Of a stretch of 64,000 nucleotides of DNA, positions 22,898 through 36,500 are shown piece after piece (the stretch's first letter is position 1; every line of letters starts with the position of its first letter). The position numbers and the translations under genes were made by a program. The notes beneath the pieces are model-generated. The model was not told where the DNA came from, did not search any database, and saw nothing but the letters and a program-made list of their open reading frames with translations. The DNA lies in the NCBI GenBank assembly GCA_030386875.1, contig CM059557.1, positions 55,568,514 to 55,632,513 of the forward strand, read 5' to 3'. This stretch comes from Morinoia aosen. Taxonomy: Eukaryota > Arthropoda > Malacostraca > Amphipoda > Talitridae.

Positions 22898-25040
22898 CAG
22901 CGTATCGGCCATTTCTTGGGACAACACGAGCCTAACGAGGAGCAAAAAATATCGTATTTGTTTTGATGTCGTGGCCAGAGTACAAAAGGCTTGAGGCGGG
23001 ACTGGAATATTCCTCTGTTAAGACCTAAAAAATGGTTATATAAGGAAATCTATTCTGAATTATGTCCAGTAGATAGAATTTTTTGAGAGATAACATTACA
23101 CTTTCACATAATTTCTGCCTGGTTCTCATCTTGCAAAGTAATCATTTTTTCGTACTAATAGCCCTCTCCTTCTCAAAAAATCGAAAATTTTACAAACCTA
23201 AGCTGAATTATTCGCTGGCTATGAAATTCAAAGTTTCTTTATTAAGTGAATGATCTAAACTTATGCCCAACCATCACAATGTTTGTTCATCTTCATAAAG
23301 TTCCGAGATGCATCTTTTTGTGAGGGGTTATCGCGGGTTTTGGAGCTCCCTCAGTGTGTCAGGTCAAACATAAAATTTCAACTGACGTGGCAGAGCGCTA
23401 CCTGGAAGCAAAGAATCTATTTCGATTGACATCGAGAGCTGGTTCTTTTATAGTTAAGACTGCGTCTACCAAATTGAATCCCTTTGGCACGTCTCCCCTC
23501 ATAAAAAACATGCGTTCCGGACATCTGTGCATGCACTTCTTCTCGACCGACATCGTTCTGTCTTTACAGAGCCATTTTTGGTTGAACCTATCCCGAAAAG
23601 TTGCGTGATAAAATCGATGAAAAAGTTATGTTTTGAAAGAGGTTCATTGCAGTTGTAAATTTTCTTCGGAATGCGTCACTTGAAAGAAGCCTGTCAAAAG
23701 AAACAGCATGCACTTAAACCTTGGCAATGCCACGGGAAGCGTGACTTTCCGGTGGGCCCACGGGACTTCAAGAGGAGAAGGAAATTCAGATTCTGTCCGC
23801 GCAATCTTGAAGTGAGATTCTTCCTCCTTCTGGAGAAAGTGCACTCCTTCCTTGCCCTCGGGTGCTGACAGATATATCGCTCAGCCGTCTCTCACTCCCA
23901 CTTGGAAAAGAACTCGGTTTTGCGTTCGCTCAAAGTCTTACAAAAAGGAGCGACTCCCGCTCTTAATGCTACTCCCTGGAAGGCCTGAGGTCCGTGTGAA
24001 ATAAAAAGAAATCTTCTATTCCACACCGCATTCCTCGTCTTAGAAATCGACACCGTGCTCGATTTGTGAGAAGCTATACTGCCAGTCAGTGTAAAAAATA
24101 ACAAAATTAAGAAATCTAATTCACCAAGTCAAATTTTACAATCGGTTGATGTGGAAATCTTTATGGCTCATCGAAGGTTGAGCGACTGGCTTGTTTTAAA
24201 ACAGCTTCAATAATAAAAATTTCCGCGATAATTAATGAAATATTAGCTACTCACAGGAAAGTTTGATAAGACTGAACAGAATGAGTAGTGCAAAACATAA
24301 AGTTAAGATAATAATTGTTAAAAAAATATGGTAATTAAAAGCATCATGAATATCATTATCATGCGCTAAAAGTATTTACACAAAAACTTAATTAATGGTT
24401 CGAAATGAAGGACTTGTTAGAAAAGAGTAAATTCAGAAACTAATTCTAAGCAGATTTAAGCGTGAACCTCATTGATATCTCCGATGCCATAGTTATTTGT
24501 TAAGGTTAACTCACATTTATATCGTTTTCCATCTTGCATTATCACGTTACATGCTGCGTAACTTGAGGCTTTGTACGTCGATAGATTAACTGCATTTTTG
24601 TAAAAAATGGTACATTAATGCCAATACTCAGTAGTTATTCATAACGATGGATAGGTATGTTAAATTATTAAATAAACTTTCAAAAAATAAAAAAATAAAA
24701 TAAAGCACCGAAAAAACTAAAGTTTCAGTAAAAGTACTTTAAACTTAACATTACACTCGTGAAAGCAAGTAGTAAGCTTAATAAAATGTTCCAATTCAAT
24801 AATGCAATCGCCCTAATAATACGATATGAACAAGTGACGTTTCACGCTCATTTCTTGTAAGTCGTGGCATATGAGTGAAGTTTTTGGGTCTGATATTTTA
24901 ACTGATTTTAGAAACAGAAACATATTCATACCCACATGTAAAAACCCAATTTTGAATTTAAATACAATGGTTAAATTTTACCAACTACCCGTTGTATTGC
25001 AAAATTAAGACTTTAACTAAAGCTTGCATAGAACCTTCAA

Positions 25041-25335
25041 TAACCGTAGGTTTTAAAAGTTTTAGTTTGAGTAACCATCTCTCAAAAATTAAAGAACTTT
25101 GATGAAAGGAAACCAAGCACACGTAATAATCGTATTCTCGGAAACAGCAGCAGAGCAACAACTGCACGATCGCGACTATGTCTTTACTGGATCACCGTAC
25201 GCTTTAAAAGTTCTAAGTTGAGTAACCATTTCTCAAAAATTACAAACTTGAATAAACGAAAACAAGCACACGTAAAGATCGTATCTTCTGAAACAGCAGC
25301 AGAGCAACAACCGCACGATCGCAACAGGATCTTTT
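25041..25335. repeat. 149-bp tandem duplication
   Basis: Two diverged adjacent copies share TTTAAAAGTT, GAGTAACCAT(C/T)TCTCAAAAATTA, AAGCACACGTAA, GAAACAGCAGCAGAGCAACA and GCACGATCGC. Matching points at 25,117 and 25,266 give a 149-bp period. Minus-strand open frames over both copies are translations of the duplicate, not two genes. Confidence 0.93.
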
Positions 25336-28300
25336 GGGAGGTCCTTGTTCTGAATTGTGTTGAGAGGGCCAAATCCCTGGAGATCGTCGGGATCGTGAGA
25401 GCTGTGAGCGGGTCTCGTCATAACGTTGTTTCAGGTTCGGCTGGGCGGAGACAATTGGCTTAAGACGTCTTGCGTCCGCGCATGTTTGAAGGGACTTACA
25501 CACACGCATTGGGCATGGATTAATGCCTCGCTGGAGGTATCTTGGGCATCCCGAGGTGTGAGTGACAATCCGGTTTACGTGAACCGCTTGGTGACTTCAT
25601 GGAAGCGAATGAGCAGCTAACGAGATCTTGTCAGCTAGGGAGCGTATGTGTGTGAACGTGTTAAGAAGTTTAATAGGTAACTTGAATGTTATGCAGTAAC
25701 GGTGGGATGTCAACTTGTTAACATTATTTAGCAACGCAAATTTCTTCATGATAATATGTATAATTTTTCGAAAATTATACAAAAATAGGTATTTTTGTCG
25801 TAATTTTTATCGTTGTAGGATGTTCAAATATTCCTCTCGAAGTTCCTTTGAGATAGTTTTTAGTTACTGGGTTGGTTTCGCAAGTGTCTTTAACTATAGC
25901 GAATATAGGGGATTGTGAGCACTGGAGTAATTTTTCTAATTTCTACCTCACTATCTTGAATATAATTAGATTTGATGCAGAAATCTGTCATTTTTCTAAC
26001 CAAGAAAGAGAGGAAGTTAATTTTCAAACCATTGCCTTATGGACAACCATACTGTTTATAAATCCAAACTTTTGTTTTTCCTAATAAGTGAAGCTATTAA
26101 TAACAGGTTAGTAACTCAACATCCCGTTTCAAAATGACCCAAAAGCCTCAATTTGCTATTTATATACCTGTGCAACTCAGCAATGACTAAGAAGACGACT
26201 GACAAACAACACAAATGTTCTAAAATTGTGATTGGTTATATCCCAACCTATTTACTGCAAAGAACTGGTCCAATAGTTCGGAATGGTTTGAGTGCAGGGC
26301 GGAAAAATGCGTAGGGAAATTAAATATCGGAAATCGACAATGCTGATGATTTGATTCCCGGAAATTTAGTAAGCATTTGACAATATTGAACTCTCTTCAT
26401 GCAAATGGTTAAACACATACTCGTAGATAATGATCTTTGGCTAAAAAATAGTTGACTGTGACCTCTGTCCTCACTCTTGAGTTTTCTAATACTGTATATT
26501 TGTCAAATTCATCACTTGCTGCGGATAAAGTTTCTCTAAGCCTACGGTAAAAATTCCACGTGCACTTAAAAATAATCATAATCAATCTTACAAACTCTTA
26601 AATTACTCAAATGGGGTTATCTTTCAGACGCTTGAGCTCTCAATTGCTTTGACTGCACGCATTCCATTACGTCTTAAATTCACAGAAAAAAATTACATTT
26701 ATAAGTGGGTCCCATTTATTTCTATGAAAATTTGCTAAGCTTTCAATTATTGCCTGTAAAAATAACGATAAAATAAAAAAATCCACTGCGTAGTCTTTTT
26801 CACAGCTAATAAAATTCAATTCTCATGATATACTAGAGACCAACAAGCAGCCTGTGCAGCTACAACATTCGTTAATCCAAACATGAAGTCACCCTGCACT
26901 CCTTGCCCCGAAACTTCGCATCGTTTGAATCCTTGCGGTACAAAAGTTCAGCCTGTATTGTGCGCTTGAGTTGAATTATTTTGGCTCTATTTCGTGGCTA
27001 CATTTAGGACAGGAAAAATTGGCGGGCACCCAAATGCGAGCATCGACTTCTGCGTAAAAGATGAGGGCCATGAGTCTGCAGGATTCTCTTAAATAATCCT
27101 CAAAAGAAAATTCCCCGGCCTTTCCAATTAGGGGCAGCTTTTATCCCAATGTATGGCTGGCATGGAAATTATTCGGCATTCTGTTGAGACGCGTGAAGAT
27201 GAGGGACGGTTGCAATAATTCCTGGCCCAATCAACACTGCTGTCTTACATGAAAGAATCCCTGACAACTCGAATGTAGAGGAGAAAATGATGTTAGTTAT
27301 TACGTGTCATAACAGAAGGTTACTTTACTTGAATTATTCGCTATCCAAAAATTAAAAAAAAAAGATATGCTCAATAGAAGTAGTTGTTTGACTAAAAATA
27401 AGCGTTTTGTAACAGCATCAGATCTTTGAAATGCGGAATGTGATCAATACTAGGATAGATAAGTCAGTGCCCTCCTAACCACAGCGGTGTTCCGAACAGA
27501 GAAAGGCAGCATTCAGCATGAAGCTAAAGAGAACGGGGAACCTATAACACAAGGTGGGTTTCCACAAATGGCCTCTTGCAACACATAGGAACAGCCAGTT
27601 AGGAAAGGAGTTTATGAAACAAGATATAAGTCGAAGATGAGAGTCAAAGGTACTGAAAAAAGGACAGAGGTGGACCGACGAAACATTCCTTTGTGAAACA
27701 AAAATCTATTCCATTTAATCTAACATTTAGCACGTGACCTCACATCTCCCTCCCGTGCGAGCGCTAATTTCCGTCGAAACAAGTTTGATTTCGCTGAGAG
27801 TTATGATCAATACTCCGCTACTCGCAGAACGCAAACAAAAATTTCAATCAAAACGTTTGCCAGCCAGCATTGAAAAATCACAGGATAAAAGTAAGCTGTC
27901 ATGCACTTCCCGATTGAAGAGGATAACTTCAATGAAAAATATGAAATCGATGTCGGTATCCGCAAATCACACATAATAAACTCCTAAATGATCGATATTG
28001 ATATTTAAATTGAAAGCTGAAACTATTTCTTTGTGAGAATCTAAAAGATATCTAAAGTAATATTTTGAAAGTTGACTTTTTCCTTCAAAGTGGAAGTGTA
28101 TGTGAGCACTACTGTGTAATAAAAAATTGATGAGCACAAGGGGAAATGATCGACCATCACCAATTCATTTTGAGTCTCCATGCTTGCTCCTTGACGTGGC
28201 TACACAGTAATGGCGTCACACTACTGGTCATAACCATGGGGCCAGTTTTAAAGCAATTGACTGGAAGTAAATGAATGATTCTGAATGATTTCCATCAAAA

Positions 28301-30991
28301 CTTCGGTGATATGTGTGAGTGATAAAAAATAGCATATGGGGTTTGCTAAAGTATATAAGGTTCTGAGATACATTTATTGGACTTGCTTAATTGAACTTCT
28401 TGATGTAACCGTAAATTAAAGAAGGGAGGTGCAGTTGGAGCTGGAAAGATCAGACCTGTTGTCCAGTCAGATATCAGTGATAGTGTCTAATTTTGAGAGT
28501 TTTTCCGTCACACTGTTGAACGGTGCAAAGACTCTTGTTGTAACAGACGGTTTTATACGACCTCGCCTCGAATAGGATCGAAATGACAAGTAAAATGGAG
28601 TATAAAAAAATCATGCAGTTTATTTGATCCGGTAATAAAGTGAGTGCACAAAGCTGCTAATATTGCAAGAAAATGCGGGAGCACAATATTCACTAAGTTT
28701 AAATAATCTGATGTAATTGCTCAAGCTAATTCTGGGATGAAATAAAATCGACTCTATTTTGTTTACTGTTGAATCAAAAATAATTAAAAACTAACTTCTA
28801 TACTTTGTCATTTAACTGTAAAATGAAGTATCATTGTACATATCTTCGGATTTTTAAAAGCCTTCTTAGCTCTGTTCTATGAAAATTCAGCGATAGTTTT
28901 GAGCTAACTTAATTGCACAGATCTGATTCATCCCAAATTGTACGAAATTTACGACCATACCTGTGACGTCACGATTTTTACGAGCAGGCATGCAGAAATA
29001 GAAGGTGGTGTCATCACCCACGGAACGATTTTGATTTAATGATTTACTATTTTCTCTTTGGCTTCATAGTGCAAGTTTCCCTTTTGCTGACCGCCACTGA
29101 AATTTGATGCACGGAAAAATTGGGACGCCAATTCCAGGCGTGTTTGGCACACATTCCAGCCCCAAATGTATGGAGTTACTGAGCCAACAGCAGTCGAGAG
29201 AGGGGCGAGAGCACCAGGCTCGGGAGGCAGCGCAAGCAGAGCCTCTGGCACAAACACCCGCGTAATGGACGCCAGAAATATTTCTTAGTTTTGTTTTCTC
29301 ACCTTTTATAAACAGATGCACAGCTATAGCGACTGAGGTACCTACAATGACATCTCAAACCTTCGGTTTTTGAAGTTTGCCAGGTGAAAATTTTGGACCG
29401 AAGATTGTTCATGAAAAAGTATATTGATTTTTCAGGAGAAATTCTGTATTGTCAGTGTTCACTATCAGCATCTATCTGAAAATGGCTCTTAAGTCGAATA
29501 ATTTTCTCTGACGGCCTTGGTGAATTGAGGTTTGAACTTAATTTAATTTATTTTAATATGGTTCAAAAATCGAAGATTGAGGATTAAAATTCGTAGTAGT
29601 TTTAGTTGATGCCAAAGTAACGCAATTATGACCTTTTCAATATACAGGAAGTAGTTTGATACGCATATCGTACATTAGAGGCCGCAGCAGAGTTACTCGC
29701 AAAATGATTCGTCTTGTAAATTTTCAGTTTCTCCTGAAGAATTATTCCTAAAATAACGATTGGTGAATATCAACGCTCCACATTGGAAGTGAAAAATTAA
29801 AACTCACCATACCACAAAATTTATTACGTCAAGCTTTCAGTTCAAAGTTTAACAATCTACTACAGATTCAGATTCGTATGGAACTATTGGCAATTATGTT
29901 CGTAAATAACCTTTTTTCCCTTAACGAATCGAACAGCAAATTATAAATCTGTAACATATAGAGTAATTTAGTTTTATACATTTATTCATCGTAATATTCT
30001 CGACGGGATTCTGACTTAAAACGTCTTAGCTCTCTCAGTGGCTCCAGCCAAGGGAACTGCTGCCGGAGTAGAAAATACCACGAGTTGAAGCCCTCGCGAA
30101 GCAACGCCAAATGGGGCACAATGAATGGATTGCTACAACTTAAAAGATAATTCAACATTTATTTTGTGAAATATCAAAGCATTCACTCTTTTACATTTCC
30201 TAAGCATCAAGGCTCACAATTCTCAAACTTTATTCTTGTTAATCAGTGAACGCTCGTTGAGTTTTACCTGTGTAGAGAAAAGCAGATATTTTATTTTTTG
30301 AATTCACCTTGAAAAAAGTAGCTTGTCGAGAGTAAATTAAACAACGCAGCAATCTGTTGAAAAGTTTGAAATTGAAACATGCATTCCAAACTACCTTTCA
30401 AATTTAAAAAATTAAGTTATCAGGTAGTCTTTGCGAGAAATTCTTTGAATCAGATTCCACTCGCCGTTATTGCCTCCACAGTCGGGTAGAAATATTAAAT
30501 GCGCAGTGCTCGCTGAGGAAGCCTCATTTACGAAGAGTATTTTTTTATGTTCTTTGTTAGCTGCAGATTAACTTGAATGCACAGTTTATTCCTTCGGGTT
30601 TTGTGATCTCCGTGTGAACTCTTAAAAGCAATTTTGTTTGTGAGAGTTTTATCTTTGATCCATATAAATAATGCTTAGCGATGTGCCATCACTGTAATGG
30701 GTTGTATTATAGGTGATGCAAAAATTTTGAAAATCCAATAACGCCAAAGAGAATAATCTTTTATAAGCACATTGACAAAGACTCGAGTCTATAAGCTTCA
30801 CAAAACATTTGACAGAGAAGCGTTTACTAAAAAATCAACTGTAATACGTAAGATGCTGCGGAGAATATCAGTAAAAAAACAGGAGATGACAGACAGTTCT
30901 GCAGGATGAGGACTGGTCGACTACAGTAAACACATCTAGTAAAAATTCAGTTCTTTTTCGACAGAAGGGAAAGCCGATTGTAAACAAAACA

Positions 30992-31160
30992 GGAGTGAGA
31001 TTGGGACGTTTTGAAACAAGAAGATCCGATGCTAAGAATGTTATCCCTACGCACAGAGATGAAAAATTCTAAACATGGTCGGAGGGAGATTGGGACGTTT
31101 TAAAACAAGAAGATTCGATCCTAAGAATGTTTTCCTTACTCACAAAGGTGAAAAATGTTT
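30992..31160. repeat. 89-bp tandem duplication
   Basis: GGAG(T/G)GAGATTGGGACGTTTT starts at 30,992 and at 31,081. The copies continue to match through AAACAAGAAGAT(C/T)CGAT, CTAAGAATGTT and GGTGAAAAAT-type sequence. Confidence 0.93.
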
Positions 31161-32839
31161 TTGCAGCTGAGGAATAATATGGGTAGCGGTAATCGAGCAA
31201 TGGAAAACAGCTATATGAAAAACGCAATTAAGTGACTCAAAACGCTTAAAAAACGTAGGCGTCGTATGTTCTTGAGAATAAAGTAATAATCAGCGTTTCT
31301 CAATTGATGTAAAACACCATTGACATTCAGTGAAAGGAATTGGAGTGGAAATCCACAGTTTTTCCACTGAATTTTTGAAGGCTCATTTTTTCTATTCATG
31401 AAAATGTTATTTGAGTGAGCAAAAGGTTTTCCTCCTTTTTGGATCCGTTTTATCGTTTGAGAGAGATCACTTGTTATTTGTACGCATCGTATGCTCTCAC
31501 GGCTCACATAAGTTACAGACAAATTAATCTAAAAAATTCAAGGGCATGAAATCCGCTGTAGAATAGAGCGAAATAAATTGGTTTGTTTCCAAAGTGCAGA
31601 GTGTGAGCGTGAACTTTAGACGACAATTTTCACAAATCGGCCTTTACAAGGCATTTTCATAAAGATTAAATTGCTTTTAGCTTTTGCCCATTTTGCTTTA
31701 AAATAAATGCAAAAACTTAATTACCGACTCTGCAAAGGGTATGCACCCTGTAGGGATTAAAATTATTCATATGAATTTTACAAAATTACTTGCAAAAAGT
31801 GAATCTTGTCCGTTGATCGTAAAATGTGAGTTTTCTTTAAGGTTTGAATACTTAGTTGGTAGCCTTTGATAACGACATCAATAATTCATCAAACTCATTT
31901 CCCTTCTCGTTCAAAACTTTCAAAGTTTATCATGTACTCTGAAAAAACCATTGATAAAAATTAAGAAGTAATAATTGAGTCTGTTTAGTTTGCAAGTAAA
32001 AAGTTTCCCCGAACTTACTGATAATATTTTTATGGTATTTCTATGATTATAAAGACAGTCTTCTTCTGCACGTCAATCGCGCAGTACAGAAATGACCGCC
32101 TCAGATCCTTGGCCTCGAGCAGCCGAACACAACACTGCAGATGGAACACTCGTACTATTCTTCAGTATACGCCCTTAGGAATATGTATAGGCAAATTTAA
32201 TGCTTGTAAAGAAGAGGTAGTTGTAATTGGAAACACGCTATCCAACACTGTAGTTTTACTGCAAGTATCACGTAAATTTCCCTTCACTTGCAGAGTTACA
32301 TCCTTTTTCAAGATCAAACTCGATTTTAATAACAAAATTTTTACGTTACTTTAGAGCAGGAAATTGTTGATTTTTATTTGCTGAAGTGTGTCTTCGTTTA
32401 ATAAAGTTGCTGTTTAACATTGTTTGTTAGTGCAACCTGTAGAACTATGTAATATTATTACCACTGGTATTTATTTCCGGAATATTTATGAAAATGTAGA
32501 GCACTTGCTGTAATAATGTAACATTTTTGAGCACTTTTAATTCATCTGTAGCTGAAAAAAATTGTAGATTTTCATAACTTCAAGGTTTCCTTAGAGTTAA
32601 GTAATTTTTTAATGAGTTGTTTATTGATTTTCTAAGCTTGTATTGCGTGTTGTAGCGCTGCTTGTGTTAATAGCGACAGTTGTGCTGGGCTTTTGCTATT
32701 GTTCTTTTAATTAACTTGTAACATTTGAAAGTTAATAACAATACGTTCTAGTTCTCCTTTTTTTGAATTACAAAAATAAAATCATGAATGTATGGTACAG
32801 GAGCGCTAGAAGTTCAAGCTTAAAGGCTAGAGGTATATT

Positions 32840-34310
32840 TTGAGGAGAGTAAGAAAATGTTTTTGAAAGAGGTGAAAAAAATTGAGGTGATGAAGCGAAA
32901 GAGCGTAGAGTGAAAGATGTGGATGAAGTGATGCGTAAAATGCTGCAGTCAGTAGACTTTAGGCACAGTATTTGGAAAAATTATTGAACGTGGATGATGA
33001 TACGTAGGTAGTGACTGAGGCGACTGGAGACGGAAGGAGAATGCCAGTGTTAAGGGAAAATAATGATGAATTATTGGTCCCGAGAGTAGAAGTGGAGCTT
33101 GTCCAGAAAGAATGCGGTCATATAAAGCACTGGGGCTGGACTGCGTTCCAGTTGAGTGTTTGAAGGAAGACGATGTGACAGTGATTGATTGGTTAGTGCG
33201 GTCGTTGAATTTGTGTTTTGTAATAAATACGGTGCCGATGGGTTAGAGGAATACGTGTGCGATTCAGCTGAAAAGAATTAAGTGGGATAGGGGTTAGCAC
33301 TCTAATTCATGGGAAACAAGCCTGTTAAATGCGGTTCGTAAGGAATATAGCAGGGTACTAGCGAATGAGAGAGTATGAGAGAGTAAAAGGGAAGTATAAA
33401 AGAAGAGGATCTGTGTGATTTCCAGTAGGGTAGAGTCTGTGGATCAGATTTTCACACTGTAATAGGTAAGTGAAAGGTATCTAGCGAAAGGGAGACAGGT
33501 ATTTTAGTTGTTTATCAGTCTTGATAAGGATTATGACAGAATTGATCGCAAAGCGTGGCAGGAAGTGTAGTGAGTGTATGGAGAGGAAATTTAGCTGCTT
33601 TAGTCTGTAAGGAGTTTTTATGTCAGTAGCAGAGTTTGTGTAAGAGACGGTATGATGTAGTGAGTGAGTGAACTTGCGTCAGGTGCATTTAATGTACCCT
33701 TCGATATTTAATATGTATATGAGTGGATTTGTGCGAAAGATGAAGGCAAAAGTGTTAAGTGTGAGCTGGAACTGTCGTATGCACAGGGAACTGGAACTGT
33801 CGTATGCACCACAGCTGACGATTCAGCTGACACAGCTGACAACTTTGCAGACGATTCAGCGTTGGAGAAGAAACTTTCCAATCTGGCACGGAAGAGAAAC
33901 TGTGTCTACTTGTGGAGGAGTTTGTTGTCTGATTAAAGGAAGCACAGTGTGAATGTAAATAAGAATAAAGTTAAGAGGTGTTCGAGAGAGTGGGTTTGGC
34001 TAAAATGAATGTAAGCTTGAATGGAGGATATGTTAGAGGACGTGAGTCGCTTCGAGTATTTGGGAGCGCATGTGGGCGGGAATGGTGTAAGATGAGGTGG
34101 TAAAAACTAGGGTGAGAAAAGGTACCAAGCGTGGGTAGATTTGAAGGTTGTTTTGCGCAATAGGTGCCTGAGTATAAATGATACGAATAGATTGTATAAA
34201 ATTGTTGATGTGCGGACAGTGTTGGCAGGATCTAAAATATGGGGCTTAGAAGCGGCTTAGTTTGAATTTAGTTTGAAAATGTCGGGCTGTGATGAGTATT
34301 GTTTTGCAAA
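32840..34310 (+). pseudogene. RTE-like LINE reverse transcriptase, heavily decayed
   Basis: Plus-strand translation in shifting frames follows a familiar animal LINE RT. From 5' to 3': RVKDVDE near 32,910; GDGRRMPVLRE near 33,030; KALGLDCVPVECLKE near 33,140; SRVESVDQIFT near 33,430; SLDKDYDRIDRKAW near 33,520, equivalent to the DLEKAYD box; FADDSALEKKLSNL at about 33,850, the catalytic box; and LRNRCLSIND followed by WGLEAA near 34,160-34,250. Many stops (TAG/TGA) and frameshifts break it. The endonuclease is not visible, so it is 5'-truncated. Between 33,765 and 33,865 short duplications (CTGGAACTGTCGTATGCAC twice; CAGCTGAC three times) precede FADD. The RTE assignment is by resemblance. 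Confidence 0.85.
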
Positions 34311-35689
34311 GTTATGAAAAGCCGTGAAAATCTTACAAGGCTGAACATTTGTTAGGGTACTCCGTTCTTGTGCAGATTATTACTTTGAAGTATGAAGCTT
34401 TTTTGCACTTAGTGATTAAAATGGGACGCTTCTTCATGAATCGAGAATTTAAAATTGGTAAATGGCTACCAGATGGTGACATTCGTATCAGCTTTGTAAA
34501 ATTTTTAATTGCAACCATGTGAGTTTCCCCGACATTTTTCAGCATCTGAGATTGAGAAAGTGAGGGCTTAATTTCTCAAAATATTGATGTAAATTTGAAA
34601 TTTCATCGAAAGTATGCTTTCTTGCAAAATTGAGCAAATATGAATGATAAAATATCAATGATTTTGGTGCATTGAACTTTATCAGGAGATTTTATTCAGT
34701 TGAAGACCGAATGAGGTCACCTAAAAAACAATGCCTCCATGCTTTATATCAGAGCCATATTTCTTATCCTGATCGCAAGAAGTTTAAACAGTATTTATGT
34801 GCATTGCTGAGCATCACCTTCTCGATATAATTCCGAAAAGGTGAGTATCGTAGTAGTGTAGAAGCCTTTTATTGCTTTGTTGTTTGGGTGAGCATATTCT
34901 CAGTATCATCACCCTGACACATCAATATTTTGCCCAGGACGGTATGCCATGTAGTGTAGTGAGTACAACTTAAGCTTGAAATGCTTGTTTATTGCTTTTT
35001 TTAGGCTGTGTAATTCTAGTGTACGTAATACCTGCAGTATCTCACCCTATGCTTCTAATTTTCATGCTTCTAAACGCCGCCGCCGTCCAACCGTACGTAC
35101 CTCATGCACGCTTGTACGTGTGCTGGATCCCACAACCATTTCTGAAACTCATGTATATATGTTATATATATATATTTATATATACCGTGTTCACAAGTTT
35201 CACTGTAATCAACACATTTAATCAATGTTATTTATGCATATATGCTTGATAATTTCTCTTAATGAGTGTGCTTGTATTTTTCTTCGCTTTGATTGTGTGC
35301 ATTTCATTCTATTCAAAATTTTGGGTGAATTTTGTTTGTTGCATTTCAATTCCTGACACTTGGGACGTAATTAATATGGCTACTTCGAAACAATCGTTAA
35401 AACCCGTCGAACATTACGCAATGATTGTTTGATACTACAAAACTCATTATTTGTTTTCGCCTTTGACACATAATTTATAAAAATTCGTTTTGTCCTTCGC
35501 TGTGTAAAAATAACTAAAATAACGTTAATTCGCAATTGCGTGAGAGAATTTGATTTTTTTATCTACGAGAATGATTTAATAACGAGCGTTTAATTTTTCT
35601 CCGCCCTACAACAAGCTACCATAATTTTTTAATTTTTGCCTAATCTTATTCAAAACCTTCACAATTGATAAACACCACCGCGTGTTTTT
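34311..35689. other. Non-coding interval
   Basis: No supported gene. A short TA repeat lies near 35,155-35,190. A GC-richer stretch near 35,075-35,140 has an open frame but no recognised product. Confidence 0.5.
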
Positions 35690-36245
35690 ATGCTGCTGAG
35701 CAACACTTCCACCGACTCCCACGTTTCTTCCTATTTACTGACTGAAACATATACATCAATATATATATTATCACTATGTTACAACAATATATTATATTAT
35801 AACAATATATTATTTTTTTATCAATATATTGTATTGTTTTACTACATGTGTTATACATCAATATAACACACATATCTATCTTCCTACTCGTTATTTGAAC
35901 GCATACTAACACACATCACGCGTTATACTAAACATTGACCAAACTTTCCATTATACAACTCGTGTGTTCCTATTTATATACTGAAACCTACATTAAAACA
36001 ACACGTGTATCACTATATACTGATTACAATTTACATCAACATAACAAGTGTGCTACTAATTAATTACTAAACTATCATTAATACAACACTTGTGTTATCA
36101 ATTATTGACTTCAACTTATTTTAATACAACACGCGTGTTATTATTTCCTGATTATATTGTATAATGATATTATTTAATGATTTTCTGGCAGCACAACACG
36201 TGAGTGTCTAATTACGCACTTGAACTTTCACTGACACGCCACATT
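35690..36245. repeat. Degenerate tandem array, unit about 42 bp, with CACGTG-type palindrome
   Basis: From about 35,940 to 36,245 successive units each begin near ACAACACGTGTGTTA-like sequence (variants AACTCGTGTGTTCC, ACACGTGTATCAC, ACAAGTGTGCTAC, ACACTTGTGTTAT, ACACGCGTGTTAT, ACACGTGAGTGTC) and continue into TATATACTGA-type and ACATTAATA-type sequence. Spacing is about 41-43 bp over most units, with one longer unit. The left half (35,690-35,930) is more AT-rich and less regular, with AACAATATATTAT inverted tracts. The repeat is old, but the palindromic centre is the best-kept part. Confidence 0.8.
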
Positions 36246-36274
36246 TGTGCTTTTATTCTCATTGGCCTCATTAG

Positions 36275-36379
36275 CCCCGAGATCGGAACTTGGACAACTA
36301 CGGCTTCAGAGATTTCTTCCGAGACGTCAGGTCCGACATCAAGAAAATCGTGAAGGGGTCCGAAGAGAACGCCGAGTAG
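36275..36379 (+). CDS. Candidate 3'-terminal exon of an unidentified gene (34 codons)
   Basis: A short stretch that stands out by strong G/C preference at third codon positions in AT-rich DNA. It reads PRDRNLDNYGFRDFFRDV followed by RSDIKKIVKGSEENAE and TAG at 36,377-36,379. It is preceded by a pyrimidine-rich tract ending in AG (TTTTATTCTCATTGGCCTCATTAG, split here as TTTTATTCTC and ATTGGCCTCATTAG) with a possible branch point CACTGAC about 45 bp upstream. An in-frame TAG sits exactly at the proposed splice junction, so splicing would be required. The product would be a charged, helical C-terminus of unknown family. The opposite strand is also open in one frame, so the orientation is not certain. 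Confidence 0.35.
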   Translation, partial: PRDRNLDNYGFRDFFRDVRSDIKKIVKGSEENAE

Positions 36380-36500
36380 AAAACTGCAGATCGTAGTTTT
36401 AGTATTATTGACAGGAGGAAATTAGAAGTTCGATGGAAAGTGGAAGTGAGATTTAAGTCGTGAAAGTGAAAGTACTCGACATGAATAAGATAAGTACTAT

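Larger units (their letters stand above)
22900..32839. other. Long non-coding interval
   Basis: About 10 kb with no supported gene. It includes two local tandem duplications (25,041-25,335 and 30,992-31,160) and several short moderately GC-rich blocks (about 23,640-23,870, 25,340-25,620, 27,000-27,240, 29,090-29,290, 30,010-30,120). These last are candidates for exons or regulatory DNA only by composition; none has a recognised protein or clear splice-site pair. Confidence 0.5.
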
